The position numbers were made by a program, and so were the translations under genes. Shown piece after piece: positions 1-10,669 of a stretch of 64,000 nucleotides of DNA. Numbering within the stretch: the stretch's first letter is position 1; every line of letters starts with the position of its first letter. The notes below the pieces were generated by a model. That model saw only the letters and a program-made list of their open reading frames with translations. It did no database searches and was not told the DNA's origin. Source of the DNA: Panorpa germanica (taxonomy: Eukaryota > Arthropoda > Insecta > Mecoptera > Panorpidae); contig OY783207.1 of the NCBI GenBank assembly GCA_963678705.1, positions 124,001 to 188,000 of the forward strand. Reading direction: 5' to 3'.

Positions 1-1
1 A

Positions 2-1558
2 AACGAAGCAATAGAAGATTATGTGTACTCGGTGAAAGCGATCGCCAGTAAGAGTGATAATATCAGTGAAAAGGCCGTGATAAAATACATAATAGCCGGA
101 CTAAATAACAAAGACTTGATAAGTGTGTTATCAATGTGCGACTTTAAAACAGTGCCCGATTTGTTGTTAAAAGTAAAACGGTATGATTCGACGCTATTGC
201 AAGTGCAAGAAAGGAATCATTTTAGTGTACGTAAAGACAGACCAAAAGACTTAAACGCGATAAAATGTTTTAATTGTAATGAACTCGGACACAAAGCAAA
301 CGTGTGCCGAAAAAGTAACCAAGACAGTGAGAATAAAAGAGACAAACCAAGTGAGAAAAACATTAAAAGTGAAATTAAAATAAAGTGTTTCAAATGTCAC
401 GAAGAGGGACATATTTCGAGAAATTGTACCGCGAATAATACGAGTGATGCTTTGTTAGTGGACACAAATAAAACATGTAATATGACAAAAGACATGACCA
501 TAGACAGTAACAGTTTTAAATGTCTGATTGATACCGGAAGTGATCAGAATTTGATTAGAGCTGACGACTTTATTAAATTAAGCAATAGAGCGGTTGTGCG
601 CGAAAATAATATTGTATTGACTGGAATCGGAGGATTTCAAATCAAAGTTTTAGGTGAATTTAGTGCTCAAGTGAAAGTAGACAATGAACAGTACTGTACT
701 AACTTTTTAATAGTTCCATCAAATACAACTAGACATAGTGTTGTAATTGGTAAACCTCTGCTAGATCAAGTAGAAACCATAATAAGTGTAGACGGTATTA
801 CCATGCGAAAAAAGTACGTGGAAAGTGAACAGTATAAAAAATTATATGTAGCCGACGACGAAATCGTCATGGGTAATAACATTAGTCCAGGTGCCAGGGC
901 TAAAGTTGAGGAACTAGTTAAAACTTATGAACCAAAAGTAACAAGGGTTACTGAAGCAGCAGAAATATACATGACCGATGAGGTTCCTGTTTTTCAAAAT
1001 TCGCGACGTATGGCTTACTGCGAACAAGAAGAAGTTGAGAAACATGTAGAAACCTGGTTGAACGACGGCAAGGTCGAAGAGCAAGCATTAAACAAAACTT
1101 ATCAGCGTAGCATAAATACTACACCGTTCAAGTTGTTAACAGGTGTGACAATGAAAACAGAAGATGAGACGCATATCTCTCACCTGTTAGAAGAAGGTAA
1201 TCGAGAAATGCGTAAGGACGATTTCTACGAGTTACGTGTTAACGCCCAGAAACAAATATTAAAAACACCGGAAGAGAATCCCAGGAATTTCAATAGAAAT
1301 AGGAAACCAGCTAGGACATACAAAATCGGAGACATTGTAGCTGTAAACCACATGAAGCCATGGGGTGTGTTCTCAGACGACAGCGATTCTGAAACTGTAG
1401 ATGTTGTGTCAGGTGCCGAACCGCAACCAGATGACCGCAGTGACGTATCGTCTTTGGAGGCCAAAGAAATGTCATATGGCCGTGTGAAACGTAAAAATAA
1501 ATCGAGCATAGAAAATAGGCGTAACTATAATACCCGGTCTAGAAAAGTCGTAAAATAG
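2..1558 (+). CDS. Ty3/gypsy gag-protease ORF with deleted pol core
   Basis: The frame is open from base 2, so the 5' end lies outside the window; the first usable initiator is a GTG at 23. Numbering from there, gag has two CCHC zinc knuckles (C82-C95 and C122-C135) for nucleic-acid binding, then a retropepsin-like site D170-T-G with SDQNLI after it. The first stretch of the RT N-terminus follows, ending near residue 353 (DGKVEE). It then changes directly into an integrase C-terminal tail (NKTYQRSINTTPFKLL and an SH3-like KIGDIVAVNH). The catalytic RT, RNase H and integrase core, normally about 2 kb, is missing, yet the frame stays open to TAG at 1556. Non-autonomous; any product would be gag-protease fused to the pol tail. 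Transposon origin is certain; whether it is translated is not known. Confidence 0.88.
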   Translation, partial: NEAIEDYVYSVKAIASKSDNISEKAVIKYIIAGLNNKDLISVLSMCDFKTVPDLLLKVKRYDSTLLQVQERNHFSVRKDRPKDLNAIKCFNCNELGHKANVCRKSNQDSENKRDKPSEKNIKSEIKIKCFKCHEEGHISRNCTANNTSDALLVDTNKTCNMTKDMTIDSNSFKCLIDTGSDQNLIRADDFIKLSNRAVVRENNIVLTGIGGFQIKVLGEFSAQVKVDNEQYCTNFLIVPSNTTRHSVVIGKPLLDQVETIISVDGITMRKKYVESEQYKKLYVADDEIVMGNNISPGARAKVEELVKTYEPKVTRVTEAAEIYMTDEVPVFQNSRRMAYCEQEEVEKHVETWLNDGKVEEQALNKTYQRSINTTPFKLLTGVTMKTEDETHISHLLEEGNREMRKDDFYELRVNAQKQILKTPEENPRNFNRNRKPARTYKIGDIVAVNHMKPWGVFSDDSDSETVDVVSGAEPQPDDRSDVSSLEAKEMSYGRVKRKNKSSIENRRNYNTRSRKVVK

Positions 1559-1930
1559 TGTGATTAATGAGGGTATATGTTTTAAATAGAAACCAAGTGA
1601 AAGGTCGAAGCAATTATATTGTGTGAAACTTTAAACCAGTGACTGAATACGTAAGGGATGTGTTTACTAAAATTAACCAGGCATATTCTTGGAAGTAATA
1701 AAAACAAACCTTTTTAAAGTCAAGCTGAAAACTAATGTAGGACTGAGTATATATTAGCTAGAACTTAAGGTGGTGTATGCATTCATTGTTCTGTATTTGT
1801 AAAGTAAACACCAACGTTTATATTGTAACCTTATTGTAATATTAGTATTATTATCATTATTATTATCATCGTTATTATTTTATTCAATAAATGTATTAAA
1901 CCAATTATGTGATTCTTTATCATCCTGACA
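1559..1930 (+). repeat. Candidate 3' LTR of the Ty3/gypsy element
   Basis: It begins with TG directly after the gag-pol stop codon and ends ATCCTGACA, giving TG...CA ends. It contains an AATAAA signal near 1885. An inverted copy lies at 2372-2728 and a relative at about 56855-57000. Sequence beyond 1930 is also shared between copies, so the true LTR may be longer, up to about 2100. Confidence 0.5.
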
Positions 1931-2101
1931 AACCAACTAAGATATTACATAGTTGAATATTAATTGAATTGACATTTGCCCTAAATTAAATAAGAGTACC
2001 TTGATTCCACATCAGATTAGCGGATTGGTTATTGTTTTCCACATAAGAAGTTGGATAGTTCTTGTTTTCCACGTTAGTAGTGGCATGGTACTCTCGTTTT
2101 C

Positions 2102-2103
<2 letters not shown>

Positions 2104-2166
<63 letters not shown>
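2104..2166. repeat. (TA)n microsatellite at palindrome centre
   Basis: About 30 uninterrupted TA units lie between two inverted arms. A shorter (TA)n tract at about 2803-2831 abuts the 3' end of the next LINE. The YIYIYI reading frames across such tracts are not genes. Confidence 0.95.
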
Positions 2167-2169
<3 letters not shown>

Positions 2170-2800
2170 AAAAACGAGAGCTCAATCGCACTTCTGATGT
2201 GGAAAACGAGAGTACCATGCCAATCCTGATGTGGAAAACGAGAACTATCCAACTTCTTATGTGGAAAACAATAACCAATCCGCTAATCTGATATGAAATC
2301 AAGGTACCCTTATTTAATTTAGGGCAAATGTCAATTCAATTAATATTCAACTATGTAATATCTTAGTTGGTTGTCAGGATGATAAAAAATCACATAATTG
2401 GTTTAATACATTTATTGAATAAAATAATAACGATGATAATAATAATGATAATAATACAATAAGGTTACAATATAAACGTTGGTGTTTACTTTACAAATAC
2501 AGAACAATGAATGCACACACAACCTTAAGTTATAGTTAATATATACTCAGTTCTACATTAGTTTTCAGCTAGACTTAATAGGTTTATTTATGACTTCTAA
2601 GAACACGTTTCTTTAATTTCGGTAAGCACACACCCTCACGTATTCAATCAGTGGTTTAAAGTTTCACACATTATAATTGCTTTAACCTGTCACTTGGTTT
2701 CTGTTTAAATATACCGTCATTAATCACATTCTTTATGACTTTCCTAGACCGGGTGTTATAGTTACGCCTACTTTGTATGCTTGATATATTTTTACGATCC

Positions 2801-2834
<34 letters not shown>

Positions 2835-3007
2835 TTGTATGGGAGGGGAAACCTTCCAAAGGCTAGCTCCTGCGCGGCAAGAAGTGTTGGATTCGCCCTC
2901 ATCTCGAGGCCGCCTACCAACTAAAACCACCTCCCCTTACTCGCCTAGAATTCAGCCTGGAACCGCATAATGCATTACTTCAAGCTGGTTCTTGATACCC
3001 GATTTCT

Positions 3008-3838
3008 CTATGTTTTCGTGCTGGCGTCCACTTCTTTCGTTTTCAGTATTTTCGTAGCGAAGGCTTGAACCGCGTTCCAGTACCCTTCCTTTTCCAGCAT
3101 TATATTGACAATATTATCTGCTCTTAATATGGTTCCTGTCGTCGTTCGTACTACTTGTCTTGGAGTCGCCCATCGGTCGCACATAAAGAACATGTGTTCC
3201 GGTGTATCTACCTGCTCACAGTACCAGCACATGTCGGTCTCTCTCTTTCTGAATCGCTTCAGGTAGCTCCCGAAGCATCCATGCCCTCCGAGCAGTTGTG
3301 TTACAAAATAATCAACTTCTCCGTGCTTTCGATTTACCCATGTGCCTATGTTCTTTATCAGCCTTTTTGTCCACACCGCTCTTCGGGTATCCTTCTCCCA
3401 CTCTTTCTGCCATTTCTGCACCGTTTCTGACCTTAGTTCTTGGCGTTTCACCTCTCTGTCCATAAACACCTTTTTCCTCTCTTCCACCATTAGTGCCAGT
3501 GGTACTATTCCGGTAATCACTTGCACCACTTCTGCCGAAATGGTTCGATAAGCGCTGCCAACGCGTATTGCCGTTCTGTGTTGTACACCTATCAGCATAC
3601 TCCTGTACTTTTTGTGCCTCATTACTTCTTCCCATACCGGTGCAGCATACAGCATTACTGAGTGTACTACAGAAGCTAGCACCCGTCTCTTATTTGCCTT
3701 GGGACCCTTCAGATTTGGCATCAATCTGCTTAGCGTCATCAATTTCTCTTCGGATTTCCTAGCTGTTTGAATAACATGCTGCTTCATACTTGAGTTTCTT
3801 GCAATGTACCTTAAGCATTCCCCAGGTACCTTAAGCAT
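3008..3838 (-). pseudogene. R1-like LINE ORF2, C-terminal part
   Basis: A 276-residue open segment covering the region after the RT palm. It contains the C-terminal cysteine-histidine motif CWYCEQVDTPEHMFFMC typical of R1-type ORF2 tails, thought to bind nucleic acid. It overlaps the RT segment upstream by 28 bp in another frame, so a frameshift separates the two; a short duplication (TACCTTAAGCATTCC twice near 3811-3840) sits exactly at the break and probably caused it. The second copy (21073-21930) is homologous along nearly the whole length, which supports a real coding origin. Not functional alone. Confidence 0.85.
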
Positions 3839-4893
3839 TCCTTAGATTTAATTGCCGTGCTGCCTACCTCCAGAGTTATTTCTTTTAGCTTTCTTCCACC
3901 GTAGAGTACAATCGCTTCAGTTTTTTCCGGCGCAAGTTTCAGCTGCTTCTTCTTCAATGTAGCCTCAATCCTAAGCAGCGCCACATTTGTGTGAGCTTCC
4001 AACACTTGCTCCGTTTTTGCCTCTACTATGAGAGCTGTATCGTCTGCGAATCCTATGATAGATGCGCCTTCCGGTAGCTTGATCTTAAGTACCTCGTCAT
4101 ATAGTATGTTCCATAGTAAGGGCCCCAGTACCGATCCCTGTGGGACTCCGCAGGTTACCCTTATTTGTTCTCCCTCGACTGTAATCCAGCGATCCTCCAG
4201 GTAGCTTCCTATTATTCTAATCAGGTATTCGCTGACTCCGAATTTTTTCAGCGCTTCCATAACGCCGTTAAAAGCGTTTTTAATGTCGAGCGTAACCAAC
4301 ACTGCGTGTTTTCTGTTCTGGTGGGCTTTTTCTTTAATGCTCTGTACCGATTCCATAATGCTCCACATAGCGTCGATGGTCGTTTTCTTTCTGAAACCAT
4401 ATTGGTTTTTTGAGAGTATTGGTTCAACTTCCCCTGTTAACCTGACTGCTACCAGCTGCTCGAGAACTTTTCCCATGACGTCCAGAAGACATATTGGTCT
4501 ATATTTAGCTTCCAGGTCTCCTTTTTTTTTAGGCTTCTGAATTAGGACTAATTTAGCTATTTTCCACATTTTTGGAAATACTCCACTTTTTAGTTGGCTA
4601 TTCATTATTTCGAGGAACTCTCTCGGGAATTCCCTAATTGCCGCTTTGACGATTTCAGATGAAATTTGGTCCGGACCTGGTGACTTTCCATTTTTAATTC
4701 TTTTTCCGTTTTTAATTCTTTTTGTCATTTCCAGGAGTTCTGCCTCAGTAAAATAGGGTATACACCTTTCCTCTATAGCTATGTATGGCCATTTGTGTGT
4801 CGCTCGTGTTGGAAACAGTTCCTTGACAGTTTTCATTAGCTTATCGCTACTTAATTTAATTCGAGGCATCATGTTAAGCTTTTTGTACCCCAT
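3811..4893 (-). pseudogene. R1-like LINE ORF2, reverse transcriptase
   Basis: A 360-residue segment with RT motifs in order: SPGPDQISSEIVK, YRPICLLDVMGK, KNQYGFRKKTTIDA, the catalytic LVTLDIKNAFN, GVPQGSVLGPLLWN and the active-site IGFADDTALIV. This is the non-LTR RT core for target-primed reverse transcription. A tandem duplication (KRIKNGKRIKNGK) is visible where relatives have one unit. Upstream sequence to the endonuclease is not open, and the frame breaks downstream at about 3830. A dead copy; clade R1-like by motif style, exact family not named. Confidence 0.9.
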
Positions 4894-5499
4894 GCCACAA
4901 ATATCTTGGTCAACTTCTTGGCAGGTTTTTTTCCAGGCATCTTGTTTTGCTCCTATTATTGCATTTCTGAGGAGTTTCCCTTTTTCATTGTATTCATTTC
5001 TGAATCTTTCTCTACTTTCTTCTGTGACTTATTTGCTCTTATTTCCTCGAGTTAACAATCTTCTTGACCTCAGACATTGACCTCAGATCTTTCTTAACTG
5101 GGCGATGTTATCGTTCCACCAGTACACGGGTCTACGATTTTCTCCTGCAGCTCTTTTATTAAAAGTGGCTTTTAGTGCTAGGTTTATTGCCTTCATGCCT
5201 TCATTTATATTTAATTTCTGTATTTTGTACATTTCTTTTTCCAGATTTTCCACAAAGATCGGTATTCCTTCTTTATTTATTCTCCATCTTGCTCATTTGT
5301 GTCTTTCTAGAGTTAGCTGAAATAACATTAAAATAGATATTCCTATGAAAGCTAAGGTTTTCCATCTCCGCCACTTTCTATTCTGTTATTCGATAGGCTA
5401 TTTCTTCAGATGTTAGTGTTATGTCGATATGGGATTCACAGCCTCTTCTTACAAAGTTCGGCTCTTTCCCTCTGTTCTGCACAACTAGTGAAAGTTTTG

Positions 5500-6012
5500 C
5501 TATTTAGTCCACCAGTGGTTTTCTTTCTTGTCTTCCTTGGGACCCCAAACTCGTGACTTAGCATTTAGGTCACCCGCTACTAGCACCTGCTTCTTCTGTG
5601 TTTTTAAGCTTTCCCACAGTGTCTGAAGGAAAGACTCAAATTCTTGTTCACTTATATTCGGTGATGCATAACAAGAGTAAACAACAAGGTCCTCAAGTTC
5701 CACCCATACGAATCCTTTCTGTTCTGTGTCACATTTTACTATACTAACTTCTTTACTGAATACCCTAATAGCTTCGTCCATATTCAGATCGTTTATCCAG
5801 GGCCCTTTACAAGCCAGTTTCTTGTTTGGTTCTGCCACAATGGCGACGTCTATGTGTTTTTCCCGACAAGTGCTATGTAGTAAGTCGAATGCTGCTCTCC
5901 CTCTATCCACATTTACTTGGATTATTTTTATTATCGTCATTTTCATTTTGTCGCACTGACAGGCGCTCCCGTTTTCTTTAGTTCTCTTACTTGTTTTTGA
6001 TAATTTGGGCAT
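5500..6012 (-). pseudogene. R1-like LINE ORF2, endonuclease domain
   Basis: A 170-residue segment of an exonuclease-endonuclease-phosphatase (APE-like) domain that nicks the target DNA. Visible motifs: IIQVNVDRGRAAFDLL, the metal-binding glutamate in VAEPNK, VYSCYASPNI and the catalytic GDLNAKSRVWG. The domain is cut off after NHWW, before the C-terminal SDH-type motif. The second methionine, just before KMTIIKIIQV, is the likely start; upstream residues may be the overlapping end of ORF1. A near-identical endonuclease piece lies at 48454-48723. Confidence 0.85.
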
Positions 6013-6160
6013 ACCATTTTGTTTGCTCCATGACCTTTTATTTTACAGGACTAGCAATATACTTGGTTGGAACAGGCACTTGCTCTATGCCCTTCTTTTC
6101 CGCACTTTATACATTTTGTGCTTATATCCTCCTCACTGTTGCATGCCCTAGTGGATGCCC
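6000..6160 (-). pseudogene. R1-like LINE ORF1 zinc knuckles
   Basis: On the minus strand the sequence encodes a CCHC knuckle CIKCGKEGHRASAC followed by a second, YC-stop-SCKIKGHGANKMVC, with a stop inside it. Position just 5' of the endonuclease fits the C-terminus of gag-like ORF1. Too short and interrupted to appear as an ORF. Confidence 0.7.
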
Positions 6161-6360
6161 AAACTGTTGTGACCGGTTCTCTTACTCGTTCTGGTGGCGA
6201 ACTGTCAAGTGAACGCCTAGAGGGGTCCACAAGTCGTTTTAAAATAGCGCTAGTAACATTTAAATATTTCTTAATATTAGCAAAGTTCCTAACCTATTTT
6301 ATAGAGTTCTTTATAATTATTATTTCTTACAAACTAATTATATCTAATCCTAAATTAAAT

Positions 6361-6361
6361 C

Positions 6362-6440
<79 letters not shown>
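6361..6440. repeat. (TA)n microsatellite
   Basis: About 40 TA units just upstream of the R1-like LINE 5' side. No coding meaning. Confidence 0.95.
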
Positions 6441-6444
<4 letters not shown>

Positions 6445-6504
6445 ACACATGTATCTGTTTATTAATGTAACTATTATTACAATAACTAATAAGGATATCT
6501 TCTT

Positions 6505-6625
6505 ACAAAAAAAAAGTCAAAAAGATATATTCTTCATTTCTTGCTGTCGTCTATGTCCGGAATTGAACCCCGGTCTGTAAGTTTATAAGGTATAAAAATT
6601 CCGACTACACTATCAGAGTATATTG
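6505..6625 (-). ncRNA. tRNA-like Pol III unit, SINE head or tRNA pseudogene
   Basis: On the minus strand an A box TAGTGTAGTCGG (6601-6612) matches TRGYNNARNNGG, and a B box GGTTCAATTCC (6559-6569) matches the T-arm consensus, 43 bp apart start to start. The context AGACCGGGGTTCAATTCC resembles insect tRNA-Asp. The anticodon and acceptor stems do not pair, so it is not a working tRNA. A T-run 40-60 bp downstream (about 6507-6535) could terminate Pol III. Confidence 0.5.
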
Positions 6626-6639
6626 TCAAAATATGTTAA

Positions 6640-6949
6640 GGGATATATATGATCTTTAATACCACTAAACCAAATTCGTTTTTAACGTAAATATTTCTTT
6701 GTGCAGAATTTGAAATAAAATTTAATTCACATACAAAAGACAGACGACACTTGCGACTGGGATAAACGATAATATTTCTAAATATTTCAACAACGCAACC
6801 GTGTTTCCTTTGATCTTTACCGACTCCTGATGGGACTGTGTTGTGTTGCAAACAACTGCAGTAAATGACAAAAAAGTTGGTGTAAACATTGATACAACTT
6901 TAAAAAAAAAACAACTTTTTGAATAAAAGGAACAATTTTTTTACGTCAA
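6640..6949. other. No gene recognised
   Basis: AT-rich sequence between the tRNA-like unit and the old Helitron. I see no motif, repeat end or convincing frame; the 71-residue minus-strand frame at 6636-6851 resembles nothing I know. Confidence 0.5.
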
Positions 6950-8975
6950 GTCTTTTCAAAGTAGGCGCAGGAATCAATATTGTTTGTATCCAAGATATAC
7001 TCGTATATACTAAATTTTAGCCTTTTATCCCCATATATTTCATATTTCTTGTTTTTAGTTTCTGGCGCCAACCCTTTATTTCAGTTTTCAATGCTTTGTC
7101 TTTAATGACCATCAACCAACGTTTAAATCTGTTGTGACATTGTCCCCAAAAATTAGCGGCGCTACTGAACAAAAATTTTGGTGTTTCTATTATTGGCAAA
7201 TATGCACAATTTGTGATTCAATATATACCTCCAGTTTCAATTATCTTTATTTAATATTTCTGGCTTTTACCGTCTCAACTCGCGCTGCCACTGGAAATTT
7301 GGATTTTACGATCTCAACTCCCGCCGCCACAAGAAATTTAGGGTTTTCTATTTTTTTTTCAGAAGTTTCTGTCTACAGAGAGCTTACTTGCCAAATTTAA
7401 ATATTCTAACTCTATTCTCACATTGCCCCAGAAATTCACGCCGCCGAATTAATGCTTCACTGTAAACCGGCATTCTATTTTTTATATTTACATTTACGAT
7501 ATAATATTAGTCTCCTTATTTACCCTCGCTACTGAAGTAAATTGTCGAATTTAAGTCGTAACAATTTATTTTGCTCGTACTAAATATTCTCTCTACTCTT
7601 TATAAGCGAGCGTTTATAGAAATTTCCCCAAATTCGCGTTGCTACTGAGGTTAATTTTTTTCGCAATTATGGCAAATATGCACATACATAGTATTCTACT
7701 CCTCTTCCTCCCGTCCGATTTCGTAGCACTTTGCCTACAAACGTACCAAATATCAATCCAATTCTTATACTGGATGTATTTTGAATATCTAACATATTGA
7801 GAACTATTGTGCTTCTATTTTGTATTCTATATGCAAAATATCAACAAATATGTACCTCTATATTGTTCTTATCATCAGTTTATCACCCCTGCCCAAATGT
7901 TACACTTATGAAAATGTAGTTTCTTTATATTTTTATTGTTATTGTCCATCTATATCTGCATACTAACATCTTTGTATTTATATTTTAGCACTAGTATCCC
8001 CCAAATACCTCCGCTACTGAACAAGTTTGTCAAATTTTAGTCTGGGGATCTATTTTGTTTGTGTCTAACAATATATATTCTAAACTATTGCCTTTCATCT
8101 CTATATATTATTAGTGGTTGGCCCTAAGCGCCCACCGCCTCTGAGAATTTGCAGTTTTCTATAGTTGGTCTTTAACGACTTCCAACACGTGACCTACGCC
8201 CCAAATTTCAACGTTCTAGCTCTGTTGCGACATTGCCTCCAAAAAATCACGCCGCTACTGAATTATAATTTTCGTAATCCAATTATTGGCAAACATTCAC
8301 AATTAGTGTCTCTATATATATTTTTTTTTATTTCAAATAGCCTTGACTTTCTTTCGTCATAGCCACCAACAAACATTTTTTAAATACATCTTTTATAATT
8401 TATAATTTAATTTTACAAATTTATAAATATTTCAATAGTTCACTAATTAATTTCCGTCCGTTCCACTGTATAATATCAATTTCTAGAAAACCTTATTTAC
8501 AAATAAACGCTATTTAATAATTATAATTATATATATTTATTATATATAATTATATCTAATTATAATAATATAAAGTGTCTCTATACATATCCTAAGTTTT
8601 AATACTACTTTTTCAATATTTCTGGCTTTTACTGTCTCAACTCCCGCCGAATATTAGGGTTGTTTTTTTTTCATTAATTATTGTCTACAGCGAGCCTACA
8701 TATTAAATTTGAACGTCCCAACTGTATTCTAACATTGTCCCCAGAAATTCGCGCCGCTACTGAACTCAAATTTCAAATCTCCAACTAATGTGCACAATTA
8801 TGATCTCAATACACATACCAAACTTCAGTTTTCTATCTTTTCTAGTTAGTCAGTTAATTTCAAAAATATTTTTTCGAATTTTTCGGTTTTTCCAGAATAA
8901 GTTTTTCCACGGAAATTCAGGGAAAAATTCAGGGCCGTAGAATGTCTTAGAAATTCGTCTTTTACATAATACCAA
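6950..8975 (-). mobile_element. Old Helitron copy, large family, degenerate
   Basis: Many segments match, in minus orientation and order, the Helitron at 31262-35159 and the copy at 61570-64000: the CGCCGCTACTGAA repeats, TTTCTGGCTTTTACCGTCTC and the 5'-proximal block ending TTAGAAATTCGTC near 8965. Both termini are missing. A 253-bp LINE 3' end interrupts it at 8321-8573. Confidence 0.75.
8321..8573 (-). mobile_element. 5'-truncated LINE 3' end with TSD
   Basis: About 190 bp match 26455-26640, the 3' end of the ORF1-only LINE, including CTTTCGTCATAGCCACCAAC and CCGTCCGTTCCACTG. A T-run at 8321 marks the minus-strand poly(A). Flanks AGTGTCTCTATATATA (8305-8320) and AGTGTCTCTATACATA (8574-8589) form a 16-bp target duplication with one mismatch inside the old Helitron. 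Confidence 0.75.
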
Positions 8976-9143
8976 AATTAAAAAAAAAAAAAAAAACATT
9001 TATTTTCCTCAAAACATACCCTTTTTTCAGCTACAAAATGTTATAAAAAAAAACATTTATAAAATAAAATATTTAACAGATTCTATATTTCGTAAATGTG
9101 TCAACCTAACCTGTTTTTGTAATAAAAAGTATGTCGATTGTTA

Positions 9144-9340
9144 CCCAGTAAACAATTTGGTGAAGTGTCCCTTTTTGTGACGTTTCTATCACTATTGCAC
9201 TTCAATTATACTTCGCATCAACGTTATCTTCATTTGTGTTCAGACAGATGGAGTGGTTTCGTCATTTATAGGCGATAAAATAGACATTTTATATGAACGA
9301 CTTTGATGTTTATTATGTTTATGCTTATATGTTTATTGGG
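9144..9340. mobile_element. CCCAG-ended MITE, copy 1 (197 bp)
   Basis: Starts CCCAGTAAACAATTTGGTG and ends GTTTATTGGG, with TA on both sides (9142-9143 and 9341-9342). The first 30 bp match the longer members at 42693-43538 and 55920-56782; the interior differs, as expected of a short deletion derivative. Confidence 0.7.
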
Positions 9341-9342
9341 TA

Positions 9343-10669
9343 GTTTATTTCTCTCGATTTTTTTTTTAAATAACGTCAACGAGCCCATAAACGAGACTCT
9401 CGGGTCTCGGTTTGTGTGTAAAGCCCTACTTAAAACCCACCAACATTAGCACCAACTATGATGCAAAAAGTATCTGCGCAATTGTCTTAATAATTCTAAT
9501 TTAAAATTAAAGATGTGCCTATTATTTTATTATCCTTCCTGTTACTAATTTTCGTTTATCTAAATTTGTTTATCATATTTTCTTGTTCATTATTTGTTTT
9601 ACTACGAAGACAATCACTCCACTAGATTCCTTGCTGAAATATATATAGATAAATAATCATTTACCCTCAAATTCAATAACTTATCTGCTTTAACCGTTGA
9701 ACAAACTACTACTACATATAAATATTTGATCCTTCTTCTAAATAAGAATAATTCCTGATAAAACTAGCTGCCTATACTTAAGTTATCAATGAACAACATT
9801 GTATTAGAAATACGAAGGTCACAAATACGTTCTCGAAATTATGTTTGAAAATGGGTGAAAGGGGTTTATAAATTGTCACATCTTGTTACGATTTGTAGAC
9901 AGGGGAGAGGGACCATAAGACATGTGTGGCAAGAACAGAGGAGGGTTCCAAAAAGTATAAAATTTGTGTGACTTCATTTATGAATGAGAAAGAGACCTAC
10001 ATTGTTTTATAAAGGCTAGTATGAATCTTGAGTCGCACTGGCTTTGCCAGGTAACTGGTAGCAAAGGTGTATAAATTGGTGAAAAATTTACACTAAAAAG
10101 TAACACTTGCTTGCCAAGTTCTGCCCCAGTAGCACCTCTCTTCTTGTTTGGTGAAATGATAATGAGACCATCTTCGAAAAATGAAAGATAAATTGTTTGA
10201 ACAAATAGTGGTTTTAAATAACACAGTTGCATTCTCGTCCGGTTTGGGGCTCACGTTTGCAATCATTCAACCTGTGTCGGACGGCTTATGGATTCTATGG
10301 ATCTTGGTTCAAATGCTGTCTCAAAATTTTAGTGACCTAGGGTTCATAATTATAAACGATTTAAAATTGCCAATTAGCTTGTGTCCTATGTCTTAATTTC
10401 TATAAAAGTGTACTATATATTGATAAAGAGGGTTACTAGAACCTCAAATATCCAAATTTTTTAATAACTCTATATGGTACAAGATTTTAACAATTAAAAA
10501 AGTCATTTTTTCTCTTTAATTATTAAAGGGAAACAACGTTGTAGATCATGTGACCTCACGTCCGCTATGTTGCTATTTCTTTTATACAACAGAGCGTAAA
10601 AAAGATATCAAATTCATGACAAATGTTAATATTTAACAAAGAGGAAGACATTAAACATATTTATTATAA
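9343..10669. other. No gene recognised
   Basis: AT-rich intergenic sequence. Small frames at 9978-10232 (minus) and 10181-10396 (plus) carry no known motif, lack a splice context and probably are chance. No repeat ends seen. Confidence 0.5.

Larger units (their letters stand above)
1504..2786. repeat. Tail-to-tail inverted repeat of gypsy 3' ends
   Basis: Bases 1504-2105 reappear reverse-complemented at 2163-2786 with scattered mismatches. The arms include the last codons of the gag-pol ORF, the LTR, and a flank holding the motif TGATGTGGAAAACGAG repeated about every 35 bp (near 2193, 2228, 2258 and a variant near 2287). The centre is a (TA)n tract. It is either two elements tail to tail or an inverted duplication through the microsatellite. 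Confidence 0.8.
2831..6240 (-). mobile_element. R1-like LINE, copy 1, degenerate
   Basis: Reading right to left: gag zinc knuckles, APE-type endonuclease, reverse transcriptase, a C-terminal CCHC region, a 3' UTR and a T-run at 2831 (the poly(A) of the minus strand). The order and the endonuclease opening (IQVNVDRGRAAFDLL) fit the R1 clade of site-specific or dispersed arthropod LINEs. Frameshifts and stops break it in several places (for example 4894-5499). The same family recurs at 20876-22300 and 48373-49803. Confidence 0.85.

Noticed and set aside
2190..2300. Regularly spaced TGATGTGGAAAACGAG repeats, CRISPR-like at first glance
   Set aside because: Only about four imperfect units, repeated in both arms of a gypsy LTR palindrome, in a eukaryotic setting.
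1986..2302. Three overlapping frames of about 90 residues with YIYIYI runs
   Set aside because: They arise from (TA)n and from mirrored palindrome arms; no conserved domain.
6541..6630. A functional tRNA gene
   Set aside because: A and B boxes fit, but anticodon and acceptor stems do not pair.
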